NCBI GenBank assembly: GCA_947490605.1
Contig: CANLHE010000021.1
Span: 1-8,696, forward strand
DNA: 8,696 nt
Direction: 5' to 3'
DNA from: Actinomycetota bacterium
Lineage (GTDB): Bacteria > Actinomycetota > Actinomycetes > Nanopelagicales > Nanopelagicaceae
Part shown: positions 7,676 to 8,696 of the stretch, piece by piece
How positions within the stretch are numbered: position 1 is the first letter of the stretch
How the letters are laid out: the number at the start of each line of letters is the position of its first letter
Position numbers and translations under genes: made by a program
The notes under the pieces: model-generated
What the model was told of the DNA's origin: nothing
Seen by the model: only the letters and a program-made list of their open reading frames with translations
Databases searched by the model: none

Positions 7676-8020
7676 GTGTTACCTAAATCCAACCGCCTGC
7701 GGGTGGGATCAGATTTTAATCGCATCACAAAAACTGGTGTGCGAATTAACAGTGAGAACTTAGTTATCTATGCCGCACTCGAAGGTGATGATCAACCAAA
7801 AATCGGATTTATCGTTAATCGTTCAGTTGGCGGATCAGTTACTAGACATTTAGTTACTAGAAAACTTCGTCACAACTTTGCTTCCCACATTAAAGCCCTG
7901 CCAAAGAAAAGCATGTTGGTAGTTAGAGTTTTAAAACAACAATCCGATTACACCACCGAGGTTGCTGCTAGTGTTGAAAAAACTATCGCAAAGCTTTCAA
8001 GCAAAAAGGCGGATGCGTGA
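7676..8020 (+). CDS. rnpA: Ribonuclease P protein component
   Basis: RnpA is the small basic protein cofactor of RNase P, which assists the catalytic RNA in removing 5' leaders from pre-tRNAs. The 114 residues are normal for the family. It starts MLPKSNRLRVGSDFNRITKTG, matching the family pattern (LPxxxRLrxxxdFxxv...G), and contains GFIVNRSVGGSVTRHLVTRKLRHNF (44-68), the equivalent of the RNR helix that contacts RNase P RNA. Here the motif reads RHLVTRKLRH in place of the classical RN.VKR.LR. The GTG at 7676 is chosen because it gives the conserved LPK start. The 15-bp spacer after rpmH (7661-7675) shows no Shine-Dalgarno, so translation may depend on rpmH or on an unstructured leader. Its stop overlaps the yidD start by 4 bp (GTGA). 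Confidence 0.95.
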   Translation: MLPKSNRLRVGSDFNRITKTGVRINSENLVIYAALEGDDQPKIGFIVNRSVGGSVTRHLVTRKLRHNFASHIKALPKKSMLVVRVLKQQSDYTTEVAASVEKTIAKLSSKKADA

Positions 8021-8262
8021 GAAAAATACTTGTTTTTGCAATTAAAGGTTATCAAAAACTTATCTCACCATACTTCGCACCCCGTTGTAAGTACTACCCA
8101 TCATGTTCTACCTACGCAGAACTCGCTATCTCTGAGTTTGGCATCAAAGGTTTATTTATGGCCATCTGGCGATTAATTAGATGTAACCCCCTTTCCCACG
8201 GCGGCGTTGATTACCCATCAAAGCAAGCTGTTTTAACAGTTAAAGAGAGGCAATTAATCTAA
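8017..8262 (+). CDS. yidD: Membrane protein insertion efficiency factor YidD
   Basis: YidD is a small membrane-associated protein encoded between rnpA and yidC in many bacteria. It is reported to improve insertion of proteins handled by YidC/Sec, though its mechanism is unclear. The 81-residue sequence has the family pattern: an N-terminal amphipathic segment (KILVFAIKGYQKLISPYF, 3-20), the cysteine motif CKYYPSCSTY (24-33), and RLIRCNPLSHGGVDYPS (52-68), so three conserved cysteines at 24, 30 and 56. The GTG start at 8017 overlaps the rnpA stop (GTGA) and the stop overlaps the yidC start (TAATG), which points to coupled translation of all three genes. Without these motifs the protein would be too short to name, but the fit is clear. 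Confidence 0.95.
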   Translation: MRKILVFAIKGYQKLISPYFAPRCKYYPSCSTYAELAISEFGIKGLFMAIWRLIRCNPLSHGGVDYPSKQAVLTVKERQLI

Positions 8263-8696
8263 TGGGCTCTATTTTAAACCCCTTATACACCGCTGTTTCC
8301 TGGGTAATGATTACCTTCCATGACTTATTAAGTTTTACCAACAACGAGGATCTGCAGTGGTCACTTGGAATTATCGGACTAGTTATTTTAATTCGTATTA
8401 TTTTAATTCCTTTATTTGTTAAACAGATCAAATCCCAACGCGCACTAACCGCTCTACAACCACATATGAAGGCGATTCAAAAGAAGCACAAAGATGATCG
8501 ACAGAAGCAATCCGAGGAGATGATGAAGCTCTATAAAGAGCATAAAACAAATCCCTTTGCCTCTTGTTTTCCAATCTTGGCCCAGGCCCCAATCTTCTTC
8601 GCTCTCTTCACAGTATTAAATGGAATTAGCCAAAACAGACCACATGGATTATTAAAGGGTGAGTACTTAATTTCAGCCCAACAAGCTAGCTTCTTT
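8262..8696 (+). CDS. yidC: Membrane protein insertase YidC/Oxa1 family, N-terminal part (cut by the right window edge)
   Basis: YidC inserts and folds inner-membrane proteins, alone or with SecYEG. I translated 145 open codons from ATG at 8262 to the window end, about half or less of a usual actinobacterial YidC. It begins MGSILNPLYTAVSWVMITFHDLLS, an N-terminal hydrophobic or amphipathic segment. A transmembrane helix follows (about 33-53, LGIIGLVILIRIILIPLFV) with Arg45 at the position of the groove arginine used by Oxa1-family insertases. Next comes a charged, helical cytosolic loop (about 54-92), then NPFASCFPILAQAPIFFALFTVL (about 93-115), the start of the next membrane segment. It lacks the large periplasmic domain of proteobacterial YidC and shows no lipobox. 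The start overlaps the yidD stop by one base, with GAGAGG at 8245-8250 as a possible ribosome-binding site. Confidence 0.96.
   Translation, partial: MGSILNPLYTAVSWVMITFHDLLSFTNNEDLQWSLGIIGLVILIRIILIPLFVKQIKSQRALTALQPHMKAIQKKHKDDRQKQSEEMMKLYKEHKTNPFASCFPILAQAPIFFALFTVLNGISQNRPHGLLKGEYLISAQQASFF

Noticed and set aside
8240..8431. 63-codon minus-strand ORF opposite the yidD end and yidC start
   Set aside because: Overlaps two well-supported genes on the other strand and looks like translated antisense of a hydrophobic segment.

Overview
This window is the chromosomal replication-origin neighbourhood of a bacterium, most likely a low-GC actinobacterium. The evidence for that affiliation is the gene order, actinobacterial sequence signatures (GyrB TOPRIM and C-terminal segments very like mycobacterial GyrB, a DciA/DUF721 protein ending in GPRDTYG, and a RecF with a SHGESWSIALSLKLA signature region), and a visibly AT-leaning, TTA/TTT/AAT-rich codon usage that is unlike high-GC soil actinobacteria. 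Streamlined aquatic actinobacteria (acI/Nanopelagicales-like) would fit, but that placement is an inference from composition and compactness. A plasmid or phage origin is very unlikely, because every gene is core chromosomal.

Layout. Reading leftward (minus strand) from the origin, the order is dnaA (7233-5812), a 314-bp intergenic region rich in DnaA boxes (5811-5498), dnaN (5497-4370), recF (4351-3263), dciA (3266-2811, overlapping recF by 4 bp), a 147-bp gap, gyrB (2663-666), then gyrA (653 to the left edge, cut off after 217 codons). Reading rightward (plus strand) from a 292-bp intergenic region that also carries DnaA boxes, the order is rpmH (7526-7660), rnpA (7676-8020), yidD (8017-8262) and yidC (8262 to the right edge, cut off after 145 codons). 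Genes are tightly packed: rnpA/yidD overlap by 4 bp, yidD/yidC overlap by 1 bp, and gyrB/gyrA are 12 bp apart.

Function. The left arm encodes initiation (DnaA), the sliding clamp (DnaN), gap repair (RecF), a replicative-helicase partner (DciA) and DNA gyrase (GyrB/GyrA). The right arm encodes ribosomal protein bL34, the RNase P protein and the membrane-insertion factors YidD and YidC. The origin appears bipartite, with DnaA boxes on both sides of dnaA. In the dnaA-dnaN gap, read in the dnaA-to-dnaN direction, there are clustered phased boxes, then a TTACTACTAA element resembling a DnaA-trio, then an AT-rich stretch next to dnaN. This is the order known from Bacillus subtilis.

I found no mobile element, CRISPR array, tRNA, rRNA, toxin-antitoxin or defence gene, and no evidence of an undescribed system. 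The items most worth a second look are the fine structure of the origin and two GTG-started genes (recF, rnpA) without a visible Shine-Dalgarno sequence.
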